The notes beneath the pieces are model-generated. The model was not told where the DNA came from, ran no database searches, and worked only from the letters and a program-made list of their open reading frames with translations. A stretch of DNA of 64,000 nt from Ancylothrix sp036704045 (lineage in GTDB: Bacteria > Cyanobacteriota > Cyanobacteriia > Cyanobacteriales > Oscillatoriaceae): NCBI GenBank assembly GCA_036704045.1, contig DATNQM010000014.1, forward strand, positions 109,305-173,304. Direction: 5' to 3'. Within the stretch, counting starts at the first letter, position 1. Each line of letters starts with the position of its first letter. The position numbers were made by a program, and so were the translations under genes. Positions 54,782 through 63,880 of this stretch are shown here, one piece after another.

Positions 54782-55438
54782 TTAATAACCATAGGCAACC
54801 TTCTTTTCCCCGATCATCTCAGGAACCCCAGCAACCAACCGCAACTCATCACAATAAACCGTCAAAGTTGGCGCATTTAAACCCAAATCAAAAAACTCAC
54901 TTTCCGCTGGAATTTCCACCTTAGCATCAACCAAACCCAAACGAGTACCAAAATCTCCTTTAAACAGCAAAAAATTATTATCCCAAGAAGAAATCACCGG
55001 CCCATTAAAAGGCAATTGTAGACCCACCGGCACCGGCAATAAAGAATTCTTCCAAACCAGAGAAAAAAGCTGCTTATTTCCCTTTTCAACCCTCACAGAA
55101 TTCTCCTCCCAACGAAACTCAGCCAACTGTTTTGGTAAACCCCAAATATCACGACCCCCCGCCATAGAATCCGCATTATCAACATAAATATGCGAAATCC
55201 AAGCACCCCAATGACCGGCATAACTCACCAAACCAGAAACCACAATTAACTCATTATATTGCAATACAGAACCGGCCCCATAAGAAGCCACATAAACCCC
55301 TCCCAAAGTCTTACCAGGCCAAACTGAAACTATCTCTAATTCCGCCGGAATTAAAGGCCGTACCTTCTTAATATCAAGCATTTGTACAGTTTGAACACCA
55401 TAACCTTTAAGAGTCCAAGGAGCATTAGGATAAACCAT
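54782..55438 (-). CDS. Acetoacetate-decarboxylase-family protein
   Basis: 218 residues from the ATG at 55438 (MVYPNAPWTLKG), which has GGAGGT seven bases upstream. The family core is GGVYVASYGAGSVL, then GGRDIWGLPKQLAEFRW. The Lys in LPKQL aligns with the Schiff-base Lys of acetoacetate decarboxylase (peptide AYPKKL), but the second Lys that lowers its pKa is Gln. Cyanobacterial members may act on other keto acids or be enzymatically different. Separated from dnaK by a terminator. Confidence 0.78.
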   Translation of the reverse strand: MVYPNAPWTLKGYGVQTVQMLDIKKVRPLIPAELEIVSVWPGKTLGGVYVASYGAGSVLQYNELIVVSGLVSYAGHWGAWISHIYVDNADSMAGGRDIWGLPKQLAEFRWEENSVRVEKGNKQLFSLVWKNSLLPVPVGLQLPFNGPVISSWDNNFLLFKGDFGTRLGLVDAKVEIPAESEFFDLGLNAPTLTVYCDELRLVAGVPEMIGEKKVAYGY

Positions 55439-55478
55439 TTTAAAAACCTCCAACCTTTATAAAAAACTAACAAAAAAA

Positions 55479-55495
55479 GCTGGGTTATGCCCAGC
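55479..55495 (-). terminator. Terminator of dnaK
   Basis: GCTGGG (55479-55484) pairs with CCCAGC (55490-55495), with A- and T-runs on both sides; on the minus strand it follows the dnaK stop. A GGGGC/GCCGGCCC-type repeat lies just before the stop at about 55540-55562. Confidence 0.85.
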
Positions 55496-55577
55496 ATTTT
55501 TTATCTATTAATCATCGGACAAATGACATTTGACTGTAGGGGCTGTGCCTCTGTGCCGGCCCTTAACAAATGACAAA

Positions 55578-57500
55578 TTAACTTTGGGTAAATTCAGCAT
55601 CAATCACATCATCATCGCCAGGCTTTTTAGCACCACCACCGGCACCACCAGCACCACCATCACCATCAGTTGGGCCGGCACCCGGAGTGCCACCACCAGC
55701 CTGTTGATAGATATTACTACCAATCGTATAAAGCGTTTGTTGCAACTCAGTCATCTGCGACTTAATCCGCTCAAAATCATCTTGAGCAATTGCTTCGCGC
55801 AAATCTTTAACTAACCCTTCAACCTTCGCTTTATCACTTGGAGAAACCTTATCCTCCAAATCCTTCATTTGCTTCTCAGCTTGATAAGAAAGCGAGTCCG
55901 CTTGGTTTTTCACATCAATTCTTTCGCGGCGTTCCTTATCAGCAGTAGCATTCTTTTCAGCTTCCTTCACCATCTTCTCAACTTCGCTCTTATCAAGCGT
56001 AGAAGCGCCGGTGATGCTGATAGATTGCTCCTTACCAGTACCCTTATCCTTAGCCATCACGTTTAAAATACCGTTAGCATCGATATCAAACGTCACCTCA
56101 ATTTGAGGAACACCACGAGGGGCCGGCGGAATACCATCTAAACGGAATTGACCCAAACTTTTGTTGTCCGAAGACATTTCCCGTTCACCTTGCAGAACGT
56201 GAATTTCCACATTAGTTTGACCATCAACAGCCGTCGAAAACACTTCCGATTTCTTAGTAGGAATAGTAGTGTTACGAGGAATAATCTTCGTCATCACACC
56301 GCCCAAAGTTTCCACACCCAAAGACAGCGGAGTAACGTCTAAAAGCAGAATATCCTTAACTTCACCGGCCAACACACCCGCTTGAATAGCAGCACCAACA
56401 GCCACCACCTCATCAGGGTTAACCGTTTGGTTCGGATCTTTGCCCAAAACCCGTTTAACCAATTCCAAAACCGCAGGAATACGAGTTGAACCACCCACCA
56501 TCACCACTTCATCAATGGCGCTTTTATCCAGCTTAGAATCGCGGATAGCAGCTTCCACCGGCACACGACAACGGTCGATCAAATCCGAACATAACTCTTC
56601 AAACTTCGCCCGTGTTAAAGTCGTATCCAAATGTTTCGGGCCGTCTTGAGTAGCCGTAATAAAAGGCAAGTTAATTTCCGCTTGAGTCACACTAGAAAGT
56701 TCAATTTTTGCCTTTTCAGCAGCCTCAGTTAAACGTTGCAAAGCTTGACGATCTTTCCGTAAATCAATGCCCTCATCTTTTTGGAATTGAGCAGCCAAGA
56801 AATCCACAATTTTCTTATCAAAATCATCCCCACCTAAGTGAGTATCCCCAGAAGTTGCCAACACTTCAAAAACGCCATCGCCAACTTCAAGGATCGAAAC
56901 GTCAAACGTACCACCACCCAAGTCAAAAACTAAGATAGTTTCATTGCTCTTTTTATCTAAACCATAAGCCAAAGAAGCAGCAGTCGGTTCGTTAATAATC
57001 CGCAGCACTTCCAGACCGGCAATTTTACCCGCATCTTTCGTTGCTTGACGCTGGGAATCATTAAAGTAAGCCGGAACTGTAATAACTGCTTGCGTTACTT
57101 TTTCGCCTAAATATTTACTAGCATCATCAACTAACTTACGAAGAACTTGGGCAGAAATTTCTTCCGGTGCAAATTGTTTGCCAGCAATCGGGCAATCAAT
57201 TTTTACATTCCCATTTCCTTCCCGCACAACTCTGTAAGAAACTTCAGTAGATTCGTGGGTAACTTCATCAAACCGGCGTCCGATAAAACGCTTTACAGAA
57301 TAGAAAGTATTTTCCGGGTTCATCACCGCTTGACGCTTAGCAATTTGGCCCACTAAACGGTCGCCGGTTTTAGTAAAAGCAACAACAGAAGGCGTAGTGC
57401 GAAAACCTTCAGCATTAGCAATAACAGTGGGTTTACCACCTTCCATAACGGCGACGCAAGAGTTAGTCGTTCCTAAATCAATTCCAACAACTTTTCCCAT
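55578..57500 (-). CDS. dnaK: Chaperone DnaK (Hsp70)
   Basis: 640 residues. Nucleotide-binding motifs GIDLGTTNSCVAVMEGG, VFDLGGGTFDVSILE and VVMVGGSTRIPAV are intact; the hydrophobic linker VKDILLLDVTPLSLG, substrate domain and a Gly-rich tail ending DDDVIDAEFTQS follow. DnaK folds and refolds cytosolic proteins with DnaJ and GrpE, neither of which is adjacent. The tail matches the main cyanobacterial DnaK paralogue. The start is clear. The Hsp20 gene lies upstream on the same strand, 254 bp away. Confidence 0.96.
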   Translation of the reverse strand: MGKVVGIDLGTTNSCVAVMEGGKPTVIANAEGFRTTPSVVAFTKTGDRLVGQIAKRQAVMNPENTFYSVKRFIGRRFDEVTHESTEVSYRVVREGNGNVKIDCPIAGKQFAPEEISAQVLRKLVDDASKYLGEKVTQAVITVPAYFNDSQRQATKDAGKIAGLEVLRIINEPTAASLAYGLDKKSNETILVFDLGGGTFDVSILEVGDGVFEVLATSGDTHLGGDDFDKKIVDFLAAQFQKDEGIDLRKDRQALQRLTEAAEKAKIELSSVTQAEINLPFITATQDGPKHLDTTLTRAKFEELCSDLIDRCRVPVEAAIRDSKLDKSAIDEVVMVGGSTRIPAVLELVKRVLGKDPNQTVNPDEVVAVGAAIQAGVLAGEVKDILLLDVTPLSLGVETLGGVMTKIIPRNTTIPTKKSEVFSTAVDGQTNVEIHVLQGEREMSSDNKSLGQFRLDGIPPAPRGVPQIEVTFDIDANGILNVMAKDKGTGKEQSISITGASTLDKSEVEKMVKEAEKNATADKERRERIDVKNQADSLSYQAEKQMKDLEDKVSPSDKAKVEGLVKDLREAIAQDDFERIKSQMTELQQTLYTIGSNIYQQAGGGTPGAGPTDGDGGAGGAGGGAKKPGDDDVIDAEFTQS

Positions 57501-57754
57501 AAGGGTGCTTTAGCTCCAATCACTACAAAAACTTTGGTCTGTATCGGCCTGTTTTTAGGCATACTTTATAGCGTGCAATTTAAACCTTTGATGGTTTAGT
57601 AACGCGCCAATCCAGCCTCAGTATTTAAAATAAATCTCGTATTTATATACTGCGGTTCTGGGGTTGGATGATGAAGGGGTATTTACCGTACTTTTGATGT
57701 GGCGGTTTTGCGCCATACTCTTAGCAAATACCCTTATCAATGGCTAAAAAGCCT

Positions 57755-58306
57755 TTATACACTAGCTGATTTGTCCCACAAATCTCCTGTTATTTCGCCT
57801 TCTAAGGCGCTGTTTTCTACGGATGTGGTTTGGTTTTCCGTTGGCCCTTCGGTTTGTGTTTCTGTTGCTTCTGCAAGATTAATTTTCACAACGCTAGGGC
57901 GTACTGTAGAGAGTTTTGGCAGCGTTAGAGTGAGAATACCGTTTTTGAGGTCGGCTTTTACTTGATCTTGCATCACTGGCAAGGGCAGTTCAATTAATCG
58001 CCGAATTTCTCCATAACGAAATTCACTGCGGACGAGAGTGGCTGGTTGAGGATAATTACCAATGATTTGTACTGCTTGCCGGGTCACTTGAATGTCTAAA
58101 TCTTTACCTTCAATCCCCGGTACTTCTACCCGCAAAATCAGGGCATTTTCTGTATTTTCCAGTTCAATTGCCGGTGTATAAACGGGCCGGTTTTGTTGAA
58201 CTTTTACCGGTGATTTTTTGGTAGTAGGAACTTGATAAAACAGTTGATCCAGTTGGTTACGGAAGTTCTCAATTTCGCGCCAGGGTTGTAAGTAAATAGG
58301 GTACAT
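57755..58306 (-). CDS. Small heat-shock protein (Hsp20/alpha-crystallin)
   Basis: 183 residues with the alpha-crystallin domain at about 45-140 (YTPAIELENTENALILRVEVPG, and the GILTLTLPK end motif) and a Thr/Glu-rich C-terminal tail. ATP-independent holdase that passes clients to DnaK. Located directly upstream of dnaK in the same orientation, so heat-shock co-regulation is plausible, but I see no CIRCE element (TTAGCACTC/GAGTGCTAA) in either leader. The predicted tail is longer than usual for sHsps. Confidence 0.88.
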   Translation of the reverse strand: MYPIYLQPWREIENFRNQLDQLFYQVPTTKKSPVKVQQNRPVYTPAIELENTENALILRVEVPGIEGKDLDIQVTRQAVQIIGNYPQPATLVRSEFRYGEIRRLIELPLPVMQDQVKADLKNGILTLTLPKLSTVRPSVVKINLAEATETQTEGPTENQTTSVENSALEGEITGDLWDKSASV

Positions 58307-58817
58307 TTTTACGTTGCCTCTCTTTTATATATTGATTGTTTGATGGCTTTTGCCTTGATGTTTCTATCATAGGGATACCTCTGAGGTTTGGCGTTGAGGC
58401 AAACCGTAATTTTTAAGGTGTATTTGCCCCGTATTTGTAATAGTTCGGCTCCTACTATTTTTAGGTTCGGTTTAGCACCCTTTCTCCAGCCAAATCCTAA
58501 ATAAAAAGCCATTTCTACATCTGTAAATGCACCCATCTTTTTAGCCGTACCCCAACCGACTAAGAGACGCAATTGCACACCTACATCTACACGGAAAAAA
58601 TAAACCTTCTTAAGAAATCCAGAAAAAAACCACCGTAAATCTGAATCTACAACTACAAAACTGTTAATAAAAACTATCAGCCTGCTTGACAAGTAAACCG
58701 AAATATGGAAGTTCGGTTATCCGTAAAATAAAACAGTTGACGACGAGAGATTGAGAGCCGGATCTTATTAAAATAGACAAAAGCAATCTTAAAAATTTAC
58801 GAAAGAGGATAAAAGCT
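58307..58817. other. Divergent spacer between hsp20 and clpS
   Basis: A minus-strand frame of 127 codons from a TTG is open at 58309-58692, but it has no recognisable domain and no convincing ribosome site, so I do not call it. The promoters of hsp20 and clpS should be here. Confidence 0.35.
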
Positions 58818-59099
58818 GTGTCAGTCGAGACTATTGCGAAAAGTTCAACGGTTCGCAAACTCGCACCACGTTATCGAGTTCTACTCCACAATGACGATTT
58901 CAACTCGATGGAGCACGTTGTGCAAACCTTAATGCAAACCGTTCCCAGCCTGACTCAACCACAGGCCGTCAGTATTATGATGGAAGCACACACCAACGGT
59001 CTTGCTTTGGTGATAACCTGTGCCCTAGAACACGCAGAATTCTACTGCGAAACCCTCAAAAATCACGGTCTAACAAGCACCATTGAGCCGGATGAATAA
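58818..59099 (+). CDS. clpS: ATP-dependent Clp protease adaptor ClpS
   Basis: 93 residues from a GTG with GAGGA eight bases upstream. The ClpS core is complete: YRVLLHNDDFNSMEHVV with the Asn-Asp-Asp that grips N-degron amino termini, a TLMQTV segment and CALEHAEFYCETL. Adaptor that hands N-end-rule substrates to ClpC/ClpP. Monocistronic, followed by a small hairpin. Confidence 0.94.
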   Translation: MSVETIAKSSTVRKLAPRYRVLLHNDDFNSMEHVVQTLMQTVPSLTQPQAVSIMMEAHTNGLALVITCALEHAEFYCETLKNHGLTSTIEPDE

Positions 59100-59112
59100 A
59101 CCCTTTATTTTC

Positions 59113-59135
59113 GTTCCCAGGTTCCGCCTGGGAAC
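59113..59135. repeat. Perfect nine-base-pair hairpin GTTCCCAGG/CCTGGGAAC
   Basis: The stem has a five-base loop and no T-run. This GTTCCCAGGTTCCGCCTGGG-type element is a known dispersed repeat in cyanobacterial spacers. It may stabilise or end the clpS transcript. Confidence 0.65.
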
Positions 59136-59193
59136 AATGTTTAAGAGGTTATAGCTTGCTTTATAAAAACCACATAAAATTGGATAAAAAAGA

Positions 59194-60036
59194 TTGAAAA
59201 TAGAAGTCGCTAAATTTGCCCACTATCCAGCACCGGCACGCCTAATAATATTTTTATTAATTTTAGTTTGTTTATGGGCCCCATTTGCCATTCCCATTTA
59301 CGCTTTTGTAAAAGATGCCAATCTTGTCAGCATCATCACAATGGTGATTTTGTATGCTGAATTTATTTTTTTGGCGAGATGGTGGGGAAAAAAAGTTTAT
59401 AAACAACCGGAAATTTTGCAAGATTATGGCTTAGAATTCACCCGCAGAAACGGCAGAGATTTACTTAATGGTTTAGCCCTTGGTGTTATCAGTTTATTTG
59501 CTTTATTTATCACCCAAGGATTGCTTGGTTGGGTGATTTGGCAAAAACCGGCATCTACCCTGGCTTTCACCATCCTAGAAGGCTTAATAATGTCGCTGGC
59601 GGTAGGTTTTGCAGAAGAGTTGCTCTTTCGTGGTTGGTTACTAGATGAACTTCAGCGCGACTACAGTTTGCAAATTTCCCTATTATTAAATGGCTTAATT
59701 TTTGCCATCTCCCACTATATCAGGCCCCTTGATGTAATTCTTACCACTTGGCCGCAAATTATCGGGTTATTTCTCTTAGGATTAACCTTAGTTTGGGGTA
59801 AACGTTCTACTAAAGGAAAATTAGGATTTTCAATGGGATTTCATGGGGGCTTGGTTTGGGGATACTACATTGTCAGAGTGGGAAATTTAATCAAATATTC
59901 TGGTAAGGTTCCTGAAATCATTACTGGTGTAAATCAAAACCCCCTTGCGGGAGTTTTAGGACTATTATTTTTAGGAACAATAGCCCTTTGGGTAAGCCAA
60001 CAAACGAAAATTAAAAACTCAGAAACCCACCCATAA
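59194..60036 (+). CDS. CPBP-family intramembrane glutamic protease
   Basis: 280 residues, about eight helices. The Abi/CPBP catalytic pattern is EELLFRGWL (EExxxR) near residue 146 and FAISHYIRP with the second-motif His near 177. Homologues process CAAX-like proteins or confer bacteriocin immunity. The frame begins at a TTG at 59194 (KIEVAKFAHYP); the ATG at 59341 would delete one helix. It converges on the pentapeptide gene with a 12-bp gap. Confidence 0.82.
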   Translation: MKIEVAKFAHYPAPARLIIFLLILVCLWAPFAIPIYAFVKDANLVSIITMVILYAEFIFLARWWGKKVYKQPEILQDYGLEFTRRNGRDLLNGLALGVISLFALFITQGLLGWVIWQKPASTLAFTILEGLIMSLAVGFAEELLFRGWLLDELQRDYSLQISLLLNGLIFAISHYIRPLDVILTTWPQIIGLFLLGLTLVWGKRSTKGKLGFSMGFHGGLVWGYYIVRVGNLIKYSGKVPEIITGVNQNPLAGVLGLLFLGTIALWVSQQTKIKNSETHP

Positions 60037-60047
60037 ACCCTATTAAT

Positions 60048-60692
60048 TTATTTGCCTTTATCTGGAGTTAAAATAGTCCCCACCAAACAAGCACCGGCCA
60101 TACTTACCCCCTCCAAATTTGCCCCTTCTAACTCTGCACAAAGCAAATTTGCCCCTGTCAAACTGGAACCGGCCAAATTAGCATAACGTAAATCTGCCTC
60201 TTCCAAATTGGCATCATTTAATAATGCCCCTTGCAAATCTGCCCGACTTAAATCAGCGCCAATTAAATTTGCACCGGTTAAATTTGCCCCGCGTAAATCT
60301 GCACCTCGCAAGTCTACACCTTGCAAATTAACATTCATTAAATTTGCCCCACTTAAAAAAGCACCGGCAAAAGATGCTTCTGTAACCTTTGCTGCCATGA
60401 AGTTTGCACCGCGCAGGTTGGCTCCTCGTAAGTCAGCGTTGGTTAAGTCGGCCTGCATTAAATTTGCACCTAATAAGTTTGCCCGCAAGTCTGCTTCCAT
60501 GCAGTTTGCACCAAGCAAATTAGCCCCGTCTAAGCGTGCTCTTTCTAGGATAGATCGACTTAAGTTTGTGCCGGTTAAATTGGCACCGGCGAGGTTAATT
60601 CCTTTAAGGTTAATTCCTGATAAGTCTTCGTCTTCTAAGTTGATTCCTGGGAGATTTTTTTGTTTGCCGGTTTTGATTGTTTCGATTTCCAT
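60048..60692 (-). CDS. Pentapeptide-repeat protein (214 aa)
   Basis: Residues 18-205 are A(D/N)LxG-type pentapeptides, for example GANLTGANLIGADLSRADL, forming a quadrilateral beta-helix. Two units around residue 70 are broken (LRANLLGANL). No signal peptide. The DICT/HD gene is 30 bp upstream on the same strand, so the two may form an operon. Function unknown. Confidence 0.85.
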   Translation of the reverse strand: MEIETIKTGKQKNLPGINLEDEDLSGINLKGINLAGANLTGTNLSRSILERARLDGANLLGANCMEADLRANLLGANLMQADLTNADLRGANLRGANFMAAKVTEASFAGAFLSGANLMNVNLQGVDLRGADLRGANLTGANLIGADLSRADLQGALLNDANLEEADLRYANLAGSSLTGANLLCAELEGANLEGVSMAGACLVGTILTPDKGK

Positions 60693-60722
60693 GTTTTTTT
60701 TACCGCAGATTTTAGGAGATGT

Positions 60723-62111
60723 TTAGGGTTGTTGAATGGGGGTTTTGTTGGTTTTTGTTTCTCTATCAATAGGGTAATCTAATAACCACATCCCAGCGGT
60801 AATTTTTGTTTGGGTGATGGGTAGGGTTAATCCTTGCTGCATTCCCATCACTAATAAGGCGAGGGTATCTATTAGTTTTGGTTCCCATTTTTCGCCTTTT
60901 TGTGCTTGGCATTCTGCTAAGGCTTGTAGGGCGTAATTAGCTGAATTTTCGGGGTTGCCGGTGTTTCGATATTTGGCTATTTTTTGTTGAAATTCTGCGG
61001 CTAGTCCAATGATTCTTGATTCGAGGGGAATTTCTTCGCCACTGAGTCCGGCCGGTTTGCCGGTGCCGTTCCAGTTTTCCGTTTGATGAGTTATTATTTG
61101 CGCCACAGCTTGCAATTGTGGCATCCGTCGCAGCACTTGAGCTCCAGCTACTAAGGGGCAACAAGGGCCGTCTTCTTGATAGCGGTTTGTATTTTCGGAT
61201 ATTATGTTATCTATGCGTTGGGCTGAGTCGAGCCGGTGTAGTAAAGCAGCCAGTCGCAGGCGTTTCATTTGCCATGCAGGCAAGTCGAGTAATTGACCGA
61301 GGGTTTCGGTAATAGCGGTAACTTCTGTTGCAGCCATTGGGTTTGTGGCATCTGCCAAATCCATGATCTGCGCCATTCTTAAAAAGGCTTGTATTTCGTT
61401 TGATATTAAGTTGCGATCTAAGGCTGTTTGGTTGGAGTAATTTGGTGTTTCTAGTTGATGTTGTCCTTCTTGTAAGTAATCAATAACGCGGGCAACAACT
61501 TCGGATAAATCATCTTTTTGCCCGATGGATTCTTGAGTTAAATTTTCTAATTGTTGAGTAAGTTTTTGTTCTAATTCGGGGTTATAGTTTCCGATGTGAG
61601 AAATTGCTAATTCAATTGTTTCTTTTACTAAAGCCGGTTCAAAGGTCCATAAACCATAAAACTTACGGTCGCGGTCTTCTTTTGGAATGCCAGCAATTCC
61701 ATAATCAGCTTCGGATAACTCTTGACAAAGTACCATTGCTGTGTAGGTTGGCGATAATATGATTAAATGCCATTCTTCAGCAACCGGGTCTGTTTTGTCG
61801 AGGCTGACTAAATCAACATTTGGTAGTTGGCTGGTGGGGTGTTCTTGCCAGCCGGAGTGTGGGGCTGCCATAATCACAACTTGGCGAGATTTTGCTGCTA
61901 AGTCCCGGTATCGTTCAGCTTCTTGTAAATACCATTTACCTTGTTGAAAGGCGGTAATAAGAATGGGGGAGGTAGTGGAGGCAAGGATGCAGTCTTCGAG
62001 GGCGTGACAAAGGGATACTAGAGTATTTTTGTAATACACCCCAAATCTGACAGGCCGGTTACTGTTCTGGTGGGCGGCTTGTAGCTGCTGGACAATCGAG
62101 CCTTGTAACAT
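60723..62111 (-). CDS. DICT sensory domain fused to a degenerate HD-GYP domain
   Basis: 462 residues. The N-terminal DICT domain (about 20-180) is recognised by VYYKNTLVSLCHALEDCIL and GLWTFEPALVKETI. The C-terminal part (about 255-445) is HD-GYP-like but key residues are changed: LLHRLD instead of LLHDxGK, HQTENWNGTGKP instead of HHExxDGxGYP and AAEF instead of ADxY. It therefore probably lacks c-di-GMP phosphodiesterase activity and may act as a sensor or scaffold. It is common in cyanobacteria. Likely in an operon with the pentapeptide gene. Confidence 0.75.
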   Translation of the reverse strand: MLQGSIVQQLQAAHQNSNRPVRFGVYYKNTLVSLCHALEDCILASTTSPILITAFQQGKWYLQEAERYRDLAAKSRQVVIMAAPHSGWQEHPTSQLPNVDLVSLDKTDPVAEEWHLIILSPTYTAMVLCQELSEADYGIAGIPKEDRDRKFYGLWTFEPALVKETIELAISHIGNYNPELEQKLTQQLENLTQESIGQKDDLSEVVARVIDYLQEGQHQLETPNYSNQTALDRNLISNEIQAFLRMAQIMDLADATNPMAATEVTAITETLGQLLDLPAWQMKRLRLAALLHRLDSAQRIDNIISENTNRYQEDGPCCPLVAGAQVLRRMPQLQAVAQIITHQTENWNGTGKPAGLSGEEIPLESRIIGLAAEFQQKIAKYRNTGNPENSANYALQALAECQAQKGEKWEPKLIDTLALLVMGMQQGLTLPITQTKITAGMWLLDYPIDRETKTNKTPIQQP

Positions 62112-62198
62112 TTATTTAGATTAAATTTAGGCGTAATTTTTTCTTTGAGTATAATACTGGATTGCGTTTTTGGGAGGGGATCAGCGGGTTTTTGTGTG

Positions 62199-62570
62199 TT
62201 AAAGGGTGGATAGTGTCGAGATAATGCGTGTGGAAAAGGTTAATGATCTTTGGGTTGTGTAGGCTAATATTAGGACTGTATCTGCATAATCAGCATCGTT
62301 ACGAAAGTCTCGCAAACGATGTAAATTATTTCCTATTTCTCGACGCCTTTTATCGCTGTTATTCTCAAAGTGGTTAATAACATATTTGTGACCATCCCTG
62401 CGGGGAATTGTTAAATTATCCACATCTCGCAAGAAGTTACGCGCCTTGATAAAAGCAGCATAATAGGCTCTACTTATAGCAGAGCGTAATTCGGCTTCAT
62501 TGGCTGGATTGTGTGGTGTCCCCGCCAGTTTATAGGCCAGATTGAGATATTGTGACCAATCAAAACTCAT
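62199..62570 (-). CDS. HEPN-domain protein (putative toxin of a two-gene module)
   Basis: 123 residues with HEPN features: SAISRAYYAAFIKARNFL near 30-48 and RDFRNDADY near 87-95, which is the Rx4(H/Y) region. In canonical HEPN RNases the last position is His; here it is Tyr95, a variant seen in many cyanobacterial HEPN proteins. The HTH-protein gene ends two bases before the start, so translation is coupled. HEPN proteins often are RNase toxins or their relatives. Confidence 0.7.
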   Translation of the reverse strand: MSFDWSQYLNLAYKLAGTPHNPANEAELRSAISRAYYAAFIKARNFLRDVDNLTIPRRDGHKYVINHFENNSDKRRREIGNNLHRLRDFRNDADYADTVLILAYTTQRSLTFSTRIISTLSTL

Positions 62571-62572
62571 GG

Positions 62573-63217
62573 TTAGTTTAAATTCAAGAACATTTTATTT
62601 TGAGAGCGGGGTTGAGCATCAAGCCACCATTCATCATCTATTTTTTCAAGGGTATCAATTGCTATTTCTGGATCGCTAATATTTGTATCAATGCTGAGCC
62701 GCAGCATTTTCCAGGAAGGAATTTCTGGATCGATGCGGACTTGCAAGTATAATCGGCTCTCAGGAAAGTGTTTACGGATATGTGGATGTGCTTCTAGGAT
62801 TAGGGGAATAAGAAAGGGATTTTTTTGCAGAAATTTGATGATTTCTGCCGGCTCTTTAAATGTGTAGAATTTTTGCAGTGTTTCAATGTCTGCACTGGCA
62901 AGTTCGATTTTTGATAAATCCCAGTGTGCTTGCGACTTTAGCCACTCGATTACTTCTTGTCTTGGCTGGGAGGGTGAATAACTTGCTGCCCCTTGACCAG
63001 AGAATTTTAATTCTGATATTCCTTTTGATTCATAACGTTTCTTCCAGTTACTAATAGAACGTGGTGATACATTTAATGCTTCGGCTATTGATCTATAGGT
63101 CCTGCCTTGTAAGTATAATTTTACTGCCACCGCTCTTTTTAGCTGTCGGTCGTCTGAACAGTTGTTAATCCAGTCATCCAACTCTTGAATCTGTTTTTCT
63201 TTAGCTTGGCTTTCCAT
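62573..63217 (-). CDS. HTH-domain protein paired with HEPN (putative antitoxin)
   Basis: 214 residues. An N-terminal helix-turn-helix of the IS630/HTH_29 type is at about 22-65 (AVKLYLQGRTYRSIAEALN, then RSISNWKKRYESKG), and a linker carries a FSGQGAASYSP segment. A C-terminal domain at about 125-205 (YLQVRIDPEIPSWKMLRLSI, IDDEWWLDAQPRS) resembles small proteins found next to HEPN genes in cyanobacteria, from memory. It lacks the DDE catalytic core, so it is not a transposase. Start at 63217 has AAGGA upstream. Confidence 0.7.
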   Translation of the reverse strand: MESQAKEKQIQELDDWINNCSDDRQLKRAVAVKLYLQGRTYRSIAEALNVSPRSISNWKKRYESKGISELKFSGQGAASYSPSQPRQEVIEWLKSQAHWDLSKIELASADIETLQKFYTFKEPAEIIKFLQKNPFLIPLILEAHPHIRKHFPESRLYLQVRIDPEIPSWKMLRLSIDTNISDPEIAIDTLEKIDDEWWLDAQPRSQNKMFLNLN

Positions 63218-63275
63218 CTACTATTTCCTTCTCTAATTCAATATCTAATTATATCATCTTCTTCTTTGTTATTGT

Positions 63276-63875
63276 TTACATCTCAAATAAAAATGCTAGA
63301 GTTGGGGAAATTTTTACCCGTAAAGAATTTAATGCTTGTAAAACTTCGGTAGCGTTTTGATAGCGTTGGCTAAAATGGTCGCATACCATCTTATCTAAAA
63401 CAGCAGCAAACTCCGAACTAACCTGGGCTTTATCTCGCCAAATAATCTCGCCGGTTTGTGGATTTTCTAGTAATTGATCCGGCGTTATTCCTGTTAAACC
63501 TTGAATACCAATCATCCCCACAGCATAAATATCACTGCACAATTTTGGTCTACCATTTGCCTGTTCACTAGGCATATAACCAGGAGTACCAACAACAACT
63601 GATAGCGTAGTTTGTCCTTGAGAATTGACTATTAAAGTGCCAATTTCTTTAACAGCACCAAAATCTATCAAGACTATTTGACCATCTTTGCGGCGCATTA
63701 AATTGGCCGGTTTTATATCCCGATGAATGACGTTATTTTGATGAGCAATTTCTAAAACTTCTAAAATACCTTGCAAAATTTCTTGAACTTTTCGCTCACT
63801 TAATCTTATCCCAGGAGTAAGTTCTTTGCTTAAATCTTCTCCATCAATAAAGTCTTGGACCTGACGGGGTGACAA
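63276..63875 (-). pseudogene. Ser/Thr protein kinase lacking its N-lobe
   Basis: Reading from a TTG at 63875 the 199 residues hold the C-lobe: HRDIKPANLM catalytic loop, LIDFGAVKEIG (DFG), GTPGYMPSEQ and the SDIYAVGMIG helix. The glycine loop, VAIK Lys and helix-C Glu are missing, and the frame upstream hits a stop near 63943. The homology begins abruptly at VQDFIDGEDL. The rest of the gene seems to have been removed or replaced by the sequence at 63881-64000, so it is called a truncated gene. Confidence 0.7.
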
Positions 63876-63880
63876 GGAAG

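Noticed and set aside
55578..57500. CIRCE/HrcA-type control of dnaK and hsp20
   Set aside because: No TTAGCACTC-N9-GAGTGCTAA element in either leader.
58309..58692. 127-codon minus-strand frame between hsp20 and clpS
   Set aside because: TTG start, no ribosome site, no domain, and unusual composition; more likely random frame in a divergent spacer.
60208..60726. 172-codon plus-strand frame opposite the second pentapeptide protein
   Set aside because: Antisense shadow of the repeat; Lys/Ala/Pro periodicity only.
62573..63217. IS630-type transposase
   Set aside because: Only the HTH is shared; the DDE core is replaced by another domain and no inverted repeats flank the gene.
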